NCBI GenBank assembly: GCA_001799575.1
Contig: MGTT01000026.1
Span: forward strand, 1 to 64,000
DNA: 64,000 bases
Direction of reading: 5' to 3'
DNA from: Elusimicrobia bacterium GWA2_56_46
GTDB taxonomy: Bacteria > Elusimicrobiota > Elusimicrobia > Elusimicrobiales > UBA9959
Shown here: in pieces, positions 1 to 9,989 of the stretch
Layout: every line of letters starts with the position of its first letter
Position numbering within the stretch: the first letter of the stretch is position 1
Position numbers and translations under genes: made by a program
The notes under the pieces: model-generated
The model's input: the letters and a program-made list of their open reading frames with translations, nothing else
Told to the model about the DNA's origin: nothing
Database searches by the model: none

Positions 1-1629
1 CTTCCGAGTTGCCCTAAAATTTGCCAGCTCTCTCGACGAGAGCCTCTTGGCTTTTGGGTGTCCCATTGGTAAAATAAGGGGATGTTCGTAAGGAAAAAAC
101 GCAACAAAAGCGGTTCGATCAGCGTACAGGTAATCAACAAAGATAATGGCTATAAAGTTGTTGCAACCATTGGAGCCTCCCACGACGCTAACGAGATAGA
201 ACGCCTTGTCATACGGGGGCGGCAGTTCATCAAATCCCTCCAGCCGCCGCAACCTTATCTGTTTCCCAACGTCAGCCACGAAGACCAGGTGATAAATGCT
301 TTTGTTGACTCTTTAAGCAGCTCACAGATTCATACAATCGGGCCGGAGTTGATTTTCGGGACACTGTTCGACCGGATTGGCTTCAATGCCATTCCCGATG
401 AGATGTTCCGCCATATCACGATGGCCCGCCTTGCGTATCCCGTGAGCAAATTAAAGACGGTGGATTATCTATCTCGCTACCGTGGCATACAAAAATCCGT
501 AGACGAGATTTATCTGTTCCTTGATCGGTTGGCCGGCAGGCATAAGGGGCAGGCTGAAACCGTCGCTTATGAATACACCAAACGACGGCTTGGAAAGGTC
601 AGCATAGTGTTTTATGACATGACCACGCTTTATTTTGAAGCCGAAGATGAGGACGACTTCCGCAAGATCGGTTTCAGTAAGGACGGCAAGTTTCAGCATC
701 CGCAGATTATGCTTGGCCTGCTGGTGGGTGAGCGTGGCCTGCCAATCGGCTACGATATTTACGAGGGAAACACCTTTGAGGGAAAGACGTTATTGCCGTT
801 TTTGGAAAACATCCAGCGCAAGCACGGTTTTGAAAAGCCAGTGGTAGTGGCTGACGCCGGTCTTTTATCAAAGCGGAACCTGCAGAATTTATCTTCGGAA
901 CAATATAAGTTTATAATCGGAGCGCGTCTGAAGAATGAGGATGCCGGGATTCAGCAGAAAGTTCTGGGGAAACGGTCTGGCATGAAAGACGGCGATACTT
1001 TTGTTATTCAGAAAGCGGGCGGCGTGCGTCTGGTAGTGGGATATTCTACTTCGCGCGCCAAAAAGGATGCGGCCAACCGCGAGAAAGGGTTGCGGAAACT
1101 TAGAACGCAGCTTAAAACCGATCGCCTTACCAAGGAACATATCAACAAGCGCGGTTACAATAAATTCTTGACTATAACCGGCAATGCGACGGTTGCGTTG
1201 GATGAGGAGAAAGTAAAAGAGGATGAACGATGGGACGGACTGAAGGGGTATTTGACCAACACCTTGATGCCATCGGCTGCAATAATTGAGAACTACAAGC
1301 ACCTCTGGCAAATTGAACGCGCCTTTCGAATTTCTAAAACCGACTTACGGGTAAGGCCGGTCTTTCACCGCTTGCGGCGGAGAATAGAGGCGCACATTTG
1401 CGTGGCGTTTGTAGCTTATACGATTTACAAAGAGCTGGAACTGCTACTGGCCGCCATTAACAGCGGGATGAGTTCAAAACGCGCGGCCGAACTTACACAC
1501 ACGATGTATTCATTAACTTATAGGGTGCCTGATTCGGGAGAGGAAAAACAGGTAACGCTTAAGATGTCGGATGAGCAACAAATAGTCTATCGGGCAGTGT
1601 TTGGCGGTTAGGGTGTCCCAAATCGGAAG
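1..1629 (+). mobile_element. IS1634-type insertion sequence (left end may lie at or before the window edge)
   Basis: The element holds one transposase gene. An imperfect terminal inverted repeat is visible: the first bases (CTTCCGAGTTG) match the reverse complement of 1619-1629 (CTTCCGATTTG), and a CCCTAA block follows on both sides at slightly different spacing. A direct GGGTGTCCCA lies near both ends (56-65 and 1611-1620). A small hairpin (27-43) sits in the leader. The left boundary coincides with the window start, so target-site duplications cannot be checked and the true left end could be further out. Confidence 0.7.
82..1611 (+). CDS. IS1634-family (IS4 superfamily) DDE transposase
   Basis: A 509-aa transposase that would catalyse cut-and-paste movement of the surrounding insertion sequence. 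The N-terminal part (about residues 1-100) is a basic DNA-binding region. The catalytic core follows, with the first Asp in YDMTTLYFE, the second in VVADAGLLSK and the Glu in LWQIERAFRISK, which fits the Y-x-R-E-x-K signature of the IS4 superfamily. Length is close to that usual for IS1634 members, and the frame is open end to end, so the enzyme may be intact. It lies just upstream of a recombinase element, so this is an insertion-prone spot. No strong ribosome site is visible before the ATG. Confidence 0.9.
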   Translation: MFVRKKRNKSGSISVQVINKDNGYKVVATIGASHDANEIERLVIRGRQFIKSLQPPQPYLFPNVSHEDQVINAFVDSLSSSQIHTIGPELIFGTLFDRIGFNAIPDEMFRHITMARLAYPVSKLKTVDYLSRYRGIQKSVDEIYLFLDRLAGRHKGQAETVAYEYTKRRLGKVSIVFYDMTTLYFEAEDEDDFRKIGFSKDGKFQHPQIMLGLLVGERGLPIGYDIYEGNTFEGKTLLPFLENIQRKHGFEKPVVVADAGLLSKRNLQNLSSEQYKFIIGARLKNEDAGIQQKVLGKRSGMKDGDTFVIQKAGGVRLVVGYSTSRAKKDAANREKGLRKLRTQLKTDRLTKEHINKRGYNKFLTITGNATVALDEEKVKEDERWDGLKGYLTNTLMPSAAIIENYKHLWQIERAFRISKTDLRVRPVFHRLRRRIEAHICVAFVAYTIYKELELLLAAINSGMSSKRAAELTHTMYSLTYRVPDSGEEKQVTLKMSDEQQIVYRAVFGG

Positions 1630-1701
1630 TCAGGAGAAAGCGGAATTTATAATGTCTCCGCAGGATGTTCGGCAAAGTAGTGTCGAACTTTAAACCTGAA
1701 G

Positions 1702-1835
1702 CTCCGAAGATTTTCACTTGTTAAAAATTCTGCCGAAAAATTATTATTTTTTGCGCGCGCAGAATTAAAATTAAGCAGGAATTCCCAAGGTTTTTTGAAT
1801 TCAACCGAAAGCCTTCTCCTGCCCCTACGGAAGTT
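1702..1835 (-). repeat. Left copy of a 134-bp inverted repeat (recombinase 3'-end fragment)
   Basis: Read on the minus strand this matches 3389-3522 at 132 of 134 positions; the two mismatches are adjacent, near the recombinase-proximal end. In the right copy the same bases encode the C-terminal part of the serine recombinase, so the left copy is a detached, inverted gene fragment. Its distal end stops at the bases that form the 3' end of tRNA-Ser in the right copy. The two copies would be substrates for inversion of the segment between them. Confidence 0.93.
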
Positions 1836-1894
1836 GCAGGGCTGGCGCCCTGCGGAAACGTGGCCGTTTCCCGAACCAATCTTCTTCCTCAAGC

Positions 1895-2009
1895 GCCGCC
1901 AGTAAGGCCGTCTTCGTTTTGCTAAACCAAGCCGGCCTTACGCGCGGCGGAGAATTGATAGTAGGCCCTTTCTGCCGGTTTCGCTTTGCTAAGCCAAACC
2001 GGCAGAAAG
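1895..2009 (+). other. Two tandem hairpins in the recombinase leader
   Basis: Hairpin one spans about 1895-1950: GTAAGGCCG pairs with CGGCCTTAC, and a CCGCC/GGCGG extension is offset by a bulge. Hairpin two is a perfect 14-bp stem, 1968-1981 with 1996-2009, ending 20 bases before the recombinase ATG. The two loops are near-copies (both read CG.TTTGCTAA.CCAA), so one hairpin probably arose by duplication of the other. They could be recombinase binding sites or an attenuator. Neither has a T-tract. Confidence 0.6.
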
Positions 2010-2029
2010 CGCAAGGTAACGGAGGGCTT

Positions 2030-3625
2030 ATGCAAAACCAGACAATGCGGTATTTCCTTTATGCCAGAAAATCAACGGACGAACCTGACAGGCAAATCTT
2101 ATCCATAGAGGGGCAGCTTGCCGAGTTGCGCGAGTACGCCAAGAAAGAGAACCTCATAATCGTAAAAGAGTTCATCGAGAGCAAGACCGCCAAGGAACCG
2201 GGCCGAGAAATCTTTAATGATATGATCGCCTCAATAGAGGACGGCAAGGCCCAAGGCATTATTGCCTGGCACCCCGACCGCCTGGCTCGTAATAGTATTG
2301 ATGGTGGCAGGGTTATATATTTGGTGGACACCGGCAAGATAACCGCCTTGAAGTTCCCTACCTTTTGGTTTGACCCTACGCCGCAGGGCAAGTTTATGCT
2401 TTCAATAGCGTTCGGCCAGTCCAAATACTACGTTGATAACTTATCGGAAAATATCCGGCGCGGCTTTCGTCAAAAACTGCGTAACGGTATTTGGCCCTGT
2501 TGCGCCCCGCTCGGCTACTTGAACGACAAAAACACCCGGACTATCTTGCCGGATAAAGACCGGGCGGTCTTTATCCGCAAGACCTTTGAGTTATACGCCA
2601 GCGGCGACTATCCATTAGCCGAGGTCCGCCGCATAATGAACGGCGTAGGGTTGAAAGGGCGGCACACCGCCCTTTCAACCTCCAACTACCAGTATATGCT
2701 CAAGAACCCGGTCTACTACGGTGTTATAAGGTATAAGGGCGAGATCTACGAGGGCAAGCACGAGCCGATTATCACCAAGGCGCTGTTCGACCACTGCCAG
2801 GCTGTAATGACGCGTAAGAGCAAGCCCAAGGGGCCTAAATTGAAGGCTTATACCTACCGGGGCGTGTTTCATTGTAAGGAATGCGGTTGCTTTATAACCA
2901 CCGAAACCCAGAAGAGCCATAACTACCTGCGCTGTACTAAGCGCAAGGGGCCTTGCGCCGAGCCTTATGTCCGAGAGGAACTGATTACTGCCCAGATAAA
3001 AGGTGAATTAAAATCGGTTTCCTTACCCCCGGCCCTGGCCAATGGGCTCATCCTTATGGCGGAAAAGGAAAGAGCCGCATCGGCCCAGGCCGTGGGCGAT
3101 ACCGTCCAAAAGCTGCGATTTAAAATGGATTCCCTTACCTGTAATTTAAATCTTCTTTTGGACATGGTGCTAGGCGGGAAGCTGACGCAGGATGAATATG
3201 TCCAAAAGAAGTTTGTAATTATCAACGACAAAAAGGTAATTCAGGATAAATTAGCAGCTTTTGCACGGCAGAGTGTAAATCGGTTCGAACCTGAAATTAA
3301 TTTTTACACGGAGGCGGCGCACGTCGGAGAAATTGCGGAGAGCGGAAAACCTGAGGAAAACCGGGAAATATTGAAAAAGATCGGTTCGAACTTCCGTATA
3401 GGCAGGAGAAGGCTTTCGGTTGAATTCAAAAAACCTTGGGAATTCCTGCTTAATTTTAATTCTGCGCGCGCAAAAAATAATAATTTTTCGGCAGAATTTT
3501 TAACAAGTGAAAATCTTCGGAGAGGGAGGGATTCGAACCCTCGAAGGCTTGCGCCTTACAGGTTTTCGAGACCTGCTGTTTCAACCGCTCACACACCTCT
3601 CCAGGTATCGTGCCCCGCGCTTTAA
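2030..3625 (+). CDS. Large serine site-specific recombinase with read-through C-terminus
   Basis: Serine recombinase of the resolvase/invertase superfamily. The resolvase domain (about residues 5-150) begins YFLYARKSTDE and carries the catalytic Ser in RKSTDE. A Recombinase domain (about 155-260) follows, then a zinc-ribbon with CxxC pairs (HCKECGC and a later LRCTK), a coiled segment and the conserved end FKKPWEFLL. The ATG at 2030 follows GGAGGG; an upstream ATG-less extension to 1919 is less likely. No stop follows the conserved end: the frame runs through the right inverted repeat and then reads the antisense of tRNA-Ser to TAA at 3623-3625. The last ~30 residues are therefore tRNA-derived. 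It likely mediated integration at the tRNA 3' end. Confidence 0.9.
   Translation: MQNQTMRYFLYARKSTDEPDRQILSIEGQLAELREYAKKENLIIVKEFIESKTAKEPGREIFNDMIASIEDGKAQGIIAWHPDRLARNSIDGGRVIYLVDTGKITALKFPTFWFDPTPQGKFMLSIAFGQSKYYVDNLSENIRRGFRQKLRNGIWPCCAPLGYLNDKNTRTILPDKDRAVFIRKTFELYASGDYPLAEVRRIMNGVGLKGRHTALSTSNYQYMLKNPVYYGVIRYKGEIYEGKHEPIITKALFDHCQAVMTRKSKPKGPKLKAYTYRGVFHCKECGCFITTETQKSHNYLRCTKRKGPCAEPYVREELITAQIKGELKSVSLPPALANGLILMAEKERAASAQAVGDTVQKLRFKMDSLTCNLNLLLDMVLGGKLTQDEYVQKKFVIINDKKVIQDKLAAFARQSVNRFEPEINFYTEAAHVGEIAESGKPEENREILKKIGSNFRIGRRRLSVEFKKPWEFLLNFNSARAKNNNFSAEFLTSENLRRGRDSNPRRLAPYRFSRPAVSTAHTPLQVSCPAL
3389..3522 (+). repeat. Right copy of the 134-bp inverted repeat, overlapping the tRNA-Ser 3' end
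   Basis: This copy encodes the C-terminal part of the recombinase and ends inside the tRNA-Ser acceptor stem (3518-3522). It matches the left copy at 1702-1835 in inverted orientation. The overlap with a tRNA 3' end is typical of integrase attachment sites. Inverted rather than direct copies mean that recombination between them would flip, not excise, the 1553-bp segment between them. Confidence 0.93.
3518..3602 (-). tRNA. tRNA-Ser, anticodon CGA
   Basis: The minus strand folds as a class II tRNA of 85 nt. The acceptor GGAGAGG (3596-3602) pairs with CCTCTCC (3519-3525), with G as discriminator. The anticodon stem CAGGT/ACCTG encloses loop CTCGAAA, giving anticodon CGA (codon UCG). A long variable arm and a T-arm with GGTTCGAATCC are present. 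CCA is not encoded. The 3' end serves as the junction of the neighbouring recombinase element. Confidence 0.95.
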
Positions 3626-3698
3626 CGTGCGGTCGGGACGGGCTTCTGGACGACCGACTGTAATATAATATAAAATTAAAATCATAGCGGGCAAAAAT

Positions 3699-5054
3699 AT
3701 GGGTAAATTATTCGGTACCGACGGCATCAGGGGCATTCCCTGGAATTATCCTTTCACGGGGGAATTTATCAGCAAGATCGGTTATGCCGCCACGCTGGTT
3801 CTGGCGAATTATAACAGGCGTCCTGGCAGGAAACCGGTGGTGCTTATCGGCATGGATCCCCGGGAATCGGGGAAACGTATCAAGAAGGCCCTGGTGGAGG
3901 GCATCTGGGCCAATAAATTCAAGGTGCTGGATCTCGGCATCGTTCCGACTCCGGCCGTGGCCTATCTGGTCAAGCGCGAAAAGGCGGATTTCGGCGTTAT
4001 GATCTCCGCCAGCCACAATCCGCCGGAGTTCAACGGGATAAAATTTTTTTCAAGCGACGGGCTCAAGCTGAACGAAGCGATAGAGAACAAAATAGAAGCC
4101 CTGCTTTTAAGCGGCAAGCCGCTGGCTTTTAAACATATAACGCACGCCATACGGAAGAAAGACTATTCCAAAGACTATATCGATTTCATAAAAGGGACGC
4201 TGCCCCCGGGCTTTTCCCTTAAAGGGGTCAGGCTTGTCCTGGACTGCGCCAACGGGGCGGCCTATAAGATCGCGCCGAGGATCTTCAGGGAACTTGGCGC
4301 GGAGATAACTGTGATCGGAGCGAAACCGGACGGAAAAAATATTAATATCGGCTGCGGGGCGCTTCATACCGAAGCCATGCAGAAAGAGACCGTTCGCTCC
4401 AAAGCCTATTGCGGCATCAGTCTGGACGGCGACGCCGACCGCTGTATGTTCTCGGACGAAAAGGGCCGGCTTCTGGACGGCGACGATCTTGTTTCCATAG
4501 CCGCGCCGTATATGCGCGGTGAGGAAAGGCTGACCAACAGCCGGGCCGTCCTGACTTTTATGTCCAATTACGGGCTTATCAAGCATCTTAACGACAAAGG
4601 CATCAAGGTCATCCAGGTGCCCGTGGGGGATAAGAACGTCACAGACGCCATGGAGAAAGGGGACCTGAAGATAGGCGGCGAGTCCAGCGGGCATATAATT
4701 TTCAGGGAATTCGCGCCAACCGGGGACGGGGTGCTTACGGCGGTGCAGATCCTGGCCGCCGTGCGGGACATGGGCCGGCCTTTCAGCTATTTCAAGCGCC
4801 TCTGGAAGCGCTATCCCCAGATAGTCGGATCGCTTAAGGTCGCGCACAAGCCGCCGCTTGAGAAAGTGCATGGTTTCAGGGATAAGATCCTGAAGTTTGA
4901 GGGTGAACTCAGGGGCAACGGCCGCATTTTTATACGCTATTCCGGCACCGAGCCGCTGCTGCGCATTCTTGTGGAAGGCGAGTCAAAGGCCGTCATCAGG
5001 AATATCGCCGACGATCTGATGGCGCATTATAAAAAGCATTCAGGCGCATTTTAA
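3699..5054 (+). CDS. glmM: Phosphoglucosamine mutase
   Basis: Converts glucosamine-6-phosphate to glucosamine-1-phosphate, the second step of UDP-GlcNAc synthesis for peptidoglycan and outer-membrane glycans; cytoplasmic. The protein has 451 aa, normal for GlmM. The phospho-serine loop ISASHNP has the catalytic Ser near residue 105. The metal loop DGDADR is at 243-248. A sugar-binding loop GGESSGHI and a phosphate-binding loop RYSGTEPLLRI close to the C-terminus complete the four-domain phosphohexomutase pattern. It heads the operon and is followed by pdxJ after 11 bases; glmS, the preceding enzyme of the pathway, is two genes downstream. A TATAAT box lies at 3664-3669, but no convincing -35 was found. 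Confidence 0.97.
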   Translation: MGKLFGTDGIRGIPWNYPFTGEFISKIGYAATLVLANYNRRPGRKPVVLIGMDPRESGKRIKKALVEGIWANKFKVLDLGIVPTPAVAYLVKREKADFGVMISASHNPPEFNGIKFFSSDGLKLNEAIENKIEALLLSGKPLAFKHITHAIRKKDYSKDYIDFIKGTLPPGFSLKGVRLVLDCANGAAYKIAPRIFRELGAEITVIGAKPDGKNINIGCGALHTEAMQKETVRSKAYCGISLDGDADRCMFSDEKGRLLDGDDLVSIAAPYMRGEERLTNSRAVLTFMSNYGLIKHLNDKGIKVIQVPVGDKNVTDAMEKGDLKIGGESSGHIIFREFAPTGDGVLTAVQILAAVRDMGRPFSYFKRLWKRYPQIVGSLKVAHKPPLEKVHGFRDKILKFEGELRGNGRIFIRYSGTEPLLRILVEGESKAVIRNIADDLMAHYKKHSGAF

Positions 5055-5065
5055 ACGGAGGGTTC

Positions 5066-5785
5066 ATGAGAAATATAAAACTGGGCGTTAATATAGACCA
5101 TATCGCCACTTTGAGGAACGCGCGGAACGAGAAGAATCCGGATACGGTGGAAGCCGCCCGCGTGGTGCTCAGTTCCGGCGGGGATCTGGCGGTGATGCAT
5201 CTGCGCGGCGACCGCCGCCATATCAAGGATTCCGATCTGGAGCGGGTCCGGCGGGAAGTGAAGGGGATGCTGCATCTTGAGATAGCGGCGACCCCGGAAA
5301 TGGAGAAGATCGCGCTTAAGGTCAGGCCGGATTCCGTCTGCATAGTGCCCGAGCCGGCCGGGGGGGCGTCCGCGCAGGGCGGCCTGAAGATGACCGGTAA
5401 GCTAGCCGAGCTGGAAAAGATGATCGGTAATATTTCCAAGGCCGGCATCGACGTGGGCCTTTTCGTGGACCCGGAGCCGCAGCCTATACGCGCGGCGCAC
5501 AATATCGGCGCGGACAGCATAGAACTCTGCGCCGTCAAGTATTCCGAATCCTGGGGCAAAAAACTGCAGATCAAAGAACTGGAGCAGCTCCAGCTGGCGT
5601 CTTTCCTGGTAAAAGAGCTTAAGATGAATCTGTCCGCCGGACACGGGCTGGATTATTACAACGTCGTGCCCGTGGCCAGGATCGAGGGTATGGATTGCCT
5701 CAATATCGGGTACTCGATAATTTCCAGGGCCATGTTCGTGGGCCTTAAGACCGCGGTAGCGGAAATGAAAAGGCTGATGCAGTAA
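5066..5785 (+). CDS. pdxJ: Pyridoxine 5'-phosphate synthase
   Basis: Condenses 1-deoxy-D-xylulose 5-phosphate with 3-amino-2-oxopropyl phosphate to pyridoxine 5'-phosphate, the last ring-forming step of DXP-dependent vitamin B6 synthesis. The 239-aa length is that of a complete TIM-barrel PdxJ. The N-terminal VNIDHIATLRNAR and the HLRGDRRHI active-site segments are present, as is the C-terminal phosphate-binding AGHGLDYYNV. A GGAGGG ribosome site precedes the ATG. The gene sits between glmM and glmS with gaps of 11 and 3 bases, so it is almost certainly cotranscribed with them. Confidence 0.97.
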   Translation: MRNIKLGVNIDHIATLRNARNEKNPDTVEAARVVLSSGGDLAVMHLRGDRRHIKDSDLERVRREVKGMLHLEIAATPEMEKIALKVRPDSVCIVPEPAGGASAQGGLKMTGKLAELEKMIGNISKAGIDVGLFVDPEPQPIRAAHNIGADSIELCAVKYSESWGKKLQIKELEQLQLASFLVKELKMNLSAGHGLDYYNVVPVARIEGMDCLNIGYSIISRAMFVGLKTAVAEMKRLMQ

Positions 5786-5788
5786 TTT

Positions 5789-7663
<1,875 letters not shown>

Positions 7664-7664
7664 A

Positions 7665-8036
7665 ATGAAAAAGCACAGCGCGGCCGCGGTCTGCGGCATC
7701 GGCGTGGACATAACCGAAGTCGCCCGCATCCGGCGGCTGTACGAAAAAAATCCGGCTTTCCTCAAAAGATTTTTTACGCGGGAAGAGATCGCCTATTGCC
7801 TGAAAGGCAGGAATATTTACGAGCGCATCGCGGCGCGTTTCTCCGCCAAGGAAGCGGTCATCAAGGCGCTGGACAGGAAAGACCTGCCTCTGAAAGCCAT
7901 AGCGGTTTCTAAAACCGGGACCGGCCGGCCCGCGGTCGCGCTGAAGGGGCCGGGCCTCGGGGGGATTTCGGTCATGCTTTCCCTCTCGCATACGGAGAAT
8001 TACGCCTGCGCGTCCGCCGTGGCGTTTAAGGTCTGA
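7665..8036 (+). CDS. acpS: Holo-[acyl-carrier-protein] synthase
   Basis: Transfers 4'-phosphopantetheine from CoA to apo-ACP, activating fatty-acid synthesis. The protein has 123 aa, typical of the small trimeric AcpS type. The Mg-binding GVDITEV motif (near residue 15) and the FSAKEAVIKAL helix carrying the catalytic Lys/Glu are both present, with a C-terminal SLSHTENYA segment. It starts 1 base after the glmS stop, consistent with translational coupling. The acpS-nnrD-tsaE-tsaB-rimI neighbourhood is common in bacteria and supports the call. Confidence 0.95.
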   Translation: MKKHSAAAVCGIGVDITEVARIRRLYEKNPAFLKRFFTREEIAYCLKGRNIYERIAARFSAKEAVIKALDRKDLPLKAIAVSKTGTGRPAVALKGPGLGGISVMLSLSHTENYACASAVAFKV

Positions 8037-8103
8037 AAAACTTCTGGTTAATTCCGCATACGGCGTATGGCCTAATGGCTTATAGCGAACGAATAGCTTT
8101 ATC

Positions 8104-9018
8104 ATGGATTTAATAAACATCACCGCGAAATATTTACGGCCTTTCCTGCCGGAGAGAAACAGGGACAGCCATAAGGGGGATTACGGCAAAGTTCTTATAG
8201 TCGCCGGTTCCAGGGGGATGACCGGGGCCGCGATCCTGTCGGCCCGCGCGGCCCTGAAAGCCGGGGCGGGACTCGTGACCGTGGCGTGCCCGGATTCGGA
8301 ACAGCCGGTACTGGCCTGCGCTCTGGCCGAAGCCATGACGCTGCCGCTGCCTTCAAAGGACGGCGCGGCGGCCCTGAAAGCGGCCGGAAAGATCCTGGCT
8401 TTCCAGAGAGAAAAAAAATACGATGTGTGCCTTCTCGGCCCCGGCCTGTCGCTGAAAGGTTCGGCGCCGGAGTTCGTCCGTACCCTTTTGAAAAAACTGG
8501 AGATGCCCGCCGTCGTTGACGCCGACGCGCTCAACGCGCTGCCTCCGGGCGGCGGTCCGTCTTTCCTCAAGTCCGGGCCGGTCAGGATCTTCACCCCGCA
8601 CGAGGGAGAGGCTTTGAGATTACTGCGCTCCGCTCTACGCTTTCCGCGCCCCGTCCCGAACCGGCGAGCCCTGCTTGCGGCGCTGCACGCGGGCCTGGGC
8701 GGGATCTGCCTGCTTAAAGGCGGCGGTACGCTTATTACCGACGGACGTAAATTTTTACGCAACACTACGGGCGGCCCCGCTCTGGCCAAAGGCGGGGCGG
8801 GCGACGTGCTGGCCGGGCTCATAGCCGGCCTTTGGGCGCAGGCCGGCAGAAAGAACGGTTTTACCCAGAACACCGCGCTTGAAAGCGCGGCGCTGGGCGT
8901 ATATCTCCACGGCCTGTGCGGAGACCTGGCAGCCGTAAGCCTGACCGAACGGTGCGTGCTGGCGGGGGAGCTTCTGAAATTCCTGCCCGCGGCGTTCAGA
9001 AAAGTAAAGAATATATGA
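8104..9018 (+). CDS. nnrD: ADP/ATP-dependent (S)-NAD(P)H-hydrate dehydratase
   Basis: Repairs hydrated, inactive NAD(P)H using a nucleoside triphosphate or diphosphate. The 304-aa protein corresponds to the C-terminal YjeF/ribokinase-like domain only; the N-terminal epimerase domain (NnrE) found fused in E. coli Nnr is absent. The nucleotide and substrate motifs include YGKVLIVAGSRGMTGA near the start, VVDADALNAL, FTPHEGEA and the conserved KGGAGDVLAGL near residue 235. It follows acpS after a 67-base gap and overlaps thiL by 4 bases (ATGA). Confidence 0.93.
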   Translation: MDLINITAKYLRPFLPERNRDSHKGDYGKVLIVAGSRGMTGAAILSARAALKAGAGLVTVACPDSEQPVLACALAEAMTLPLPSKDGAAALKAAGKILAFQREKKYDVCLLGPGLSLKGSAPEFVRTLLKKLEMPAVVDADALNALPPGGGPSFLKSGPVRIFTPHEGEALRLLRSALRFPRPVPNRRALLAALHAGLGGICLLKGGGTLITDGRKFLRNTTGGPALAKGGAGDVLAGLIAGLWAQAGRKNGFTQNTALESAALGVYLHGLCGDLAAVSLTERCVLAGELLKFLPAAFRKVKNI

Positions 9019-9989
9019 AACTTCCGCGAAAAGGGGAGGCGGGCCTCTTAACTTATATTGAGAAGCAGCTGCGGTTTCCCGGAGACAGGCGCCTTATCCT
9101 GGGGCCCGGAGACGATTGCGCCGTGCTGAAGACGGCGCCAGGTAAAGCGTTGGTTATTACCACCGACGAACTGGTGGAGCATACCCATTTTCTGAGGCGC
9201 TTTTCAACGCCGGAAGCCCTGGCGCGCAAGCTGCTGCGGGTGAATTTGAGCGACCTGGCCGCCATGGGCCGTGTCAGGCCGGTGTCCTGCGTGGTCGGTT
9301 CCGGCCTTCCGAAAGATCTACCGGCCGGTTTCGCCGGGCGGTTTCTCAGGGCGCTTAAAAAAGAAGCGGTTAAGTTCGGTCTCACGGTAGCCGGCGGGAA
9401 CCTCTCCGGCGCGCGGGAAATGCATTTTTATATGACGGTCTGGGGCGAAGCGGACCAAAAAGAGATCGTGACCCGCTACGGCGCCCGGCCCGGGGACATA
9501 CTCTTCAGCCTCGGCCCGCTGGGCGAGGCGAAAGCCGGGCTGGAAATACTTAAAAACGGCCAGGTTCCGGAAAAACGGCGTTTCCGGCGGCTTGTGCGCG
9601 CTTTTCTGGAGCCCGCGCCTTTACTGAAAGAGGGCGCGTTAATAGGCGCGCGCGGGCTTGCTTCGGCCATGCTGGATAATTCCGACGGACTTTTGCGCAG
9701 CGCCCGGATCCTGTCGGAGCTTTCCAGGTGCCGCGTCCTGCTTGAGGCCGGCCCGGAGGCGGTTTCCCCGGCCCTGGCGGCTTACGCAAAAGCCAAAGGC
9801 CGGCCCTGGCGGGAATATGTGTTTTCCGGCGGCGAGGATTACGGCCTGCTGTTCACCGTCCGGCCGGCCAAAGCGGGGCTGGTGAAAAAACTGCTGCCCG
9901 CCGCGAAAGCCGTGGGGCGGATAGAAAAAGGATCCGGCGCGGTCATGAGAGGCTATGAAGGCAAAGCGCAAAGTTTCAGTCATTTTTAA
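9015..9989 (+). CDS. thiL: Thiamine-monophosphate kinase
   Basis: Phosphorylates thiamine monophosphate to thiamine diphosphate. The protein has 324 aa and belongs to the PurM/ThiL fold. Metal- and nucleotide-binding segments are visible: GPGDDCAVL and TTDELVEHTHF near the N-terminus, NLSDLAAMG near residue 80, AGGNLSG near 125 and MLDNSDGL near 215. The start at 9015 overlaps the nnrD stop as ATGA; the longer upstream frame reads only nnrD sequence and is rejected. Its end overlaps tsaE by 35 bases, which implies tight coupling. Confidence 0.95.
   Translation: MKLPRKGEAGLLTYIEKQLRFPGDRRLILGPGDDCAVLKTAPGKALVITTDELVEHTHFLRRFSTPEALARKLLRVNLSDLAAMGRVRPVSCVVGSGLPKDLPAGFAGRFLRALKKEAVKFGLTVAGGNLSGAREMHFYMTVWGEADQKEIVTRYGARPGDILFSLGPLGEAKAGLEILKNGQVPEKRRFRRLVRAFLEPAPLLKEGALIGARGLASAMLDNSDGLLRSARILSELSRCRVLLEAGPEAVSPALAAYAKAKGRPWREYVFSGGEDYGLLFTVRPAKAGLVKKLLPAAKAVGRIEKGSGAVMRGYEGKAQSFSHF

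Noticed and set aside
1647-1892. Minus-strand 81-aa ORF resembling the recombinase C-terminus
   Set aside because: It is the left inverted-repeat copy plus flanking DNA, with no start-side domain; recorded as a repeat/gene fragment rather than a gene.
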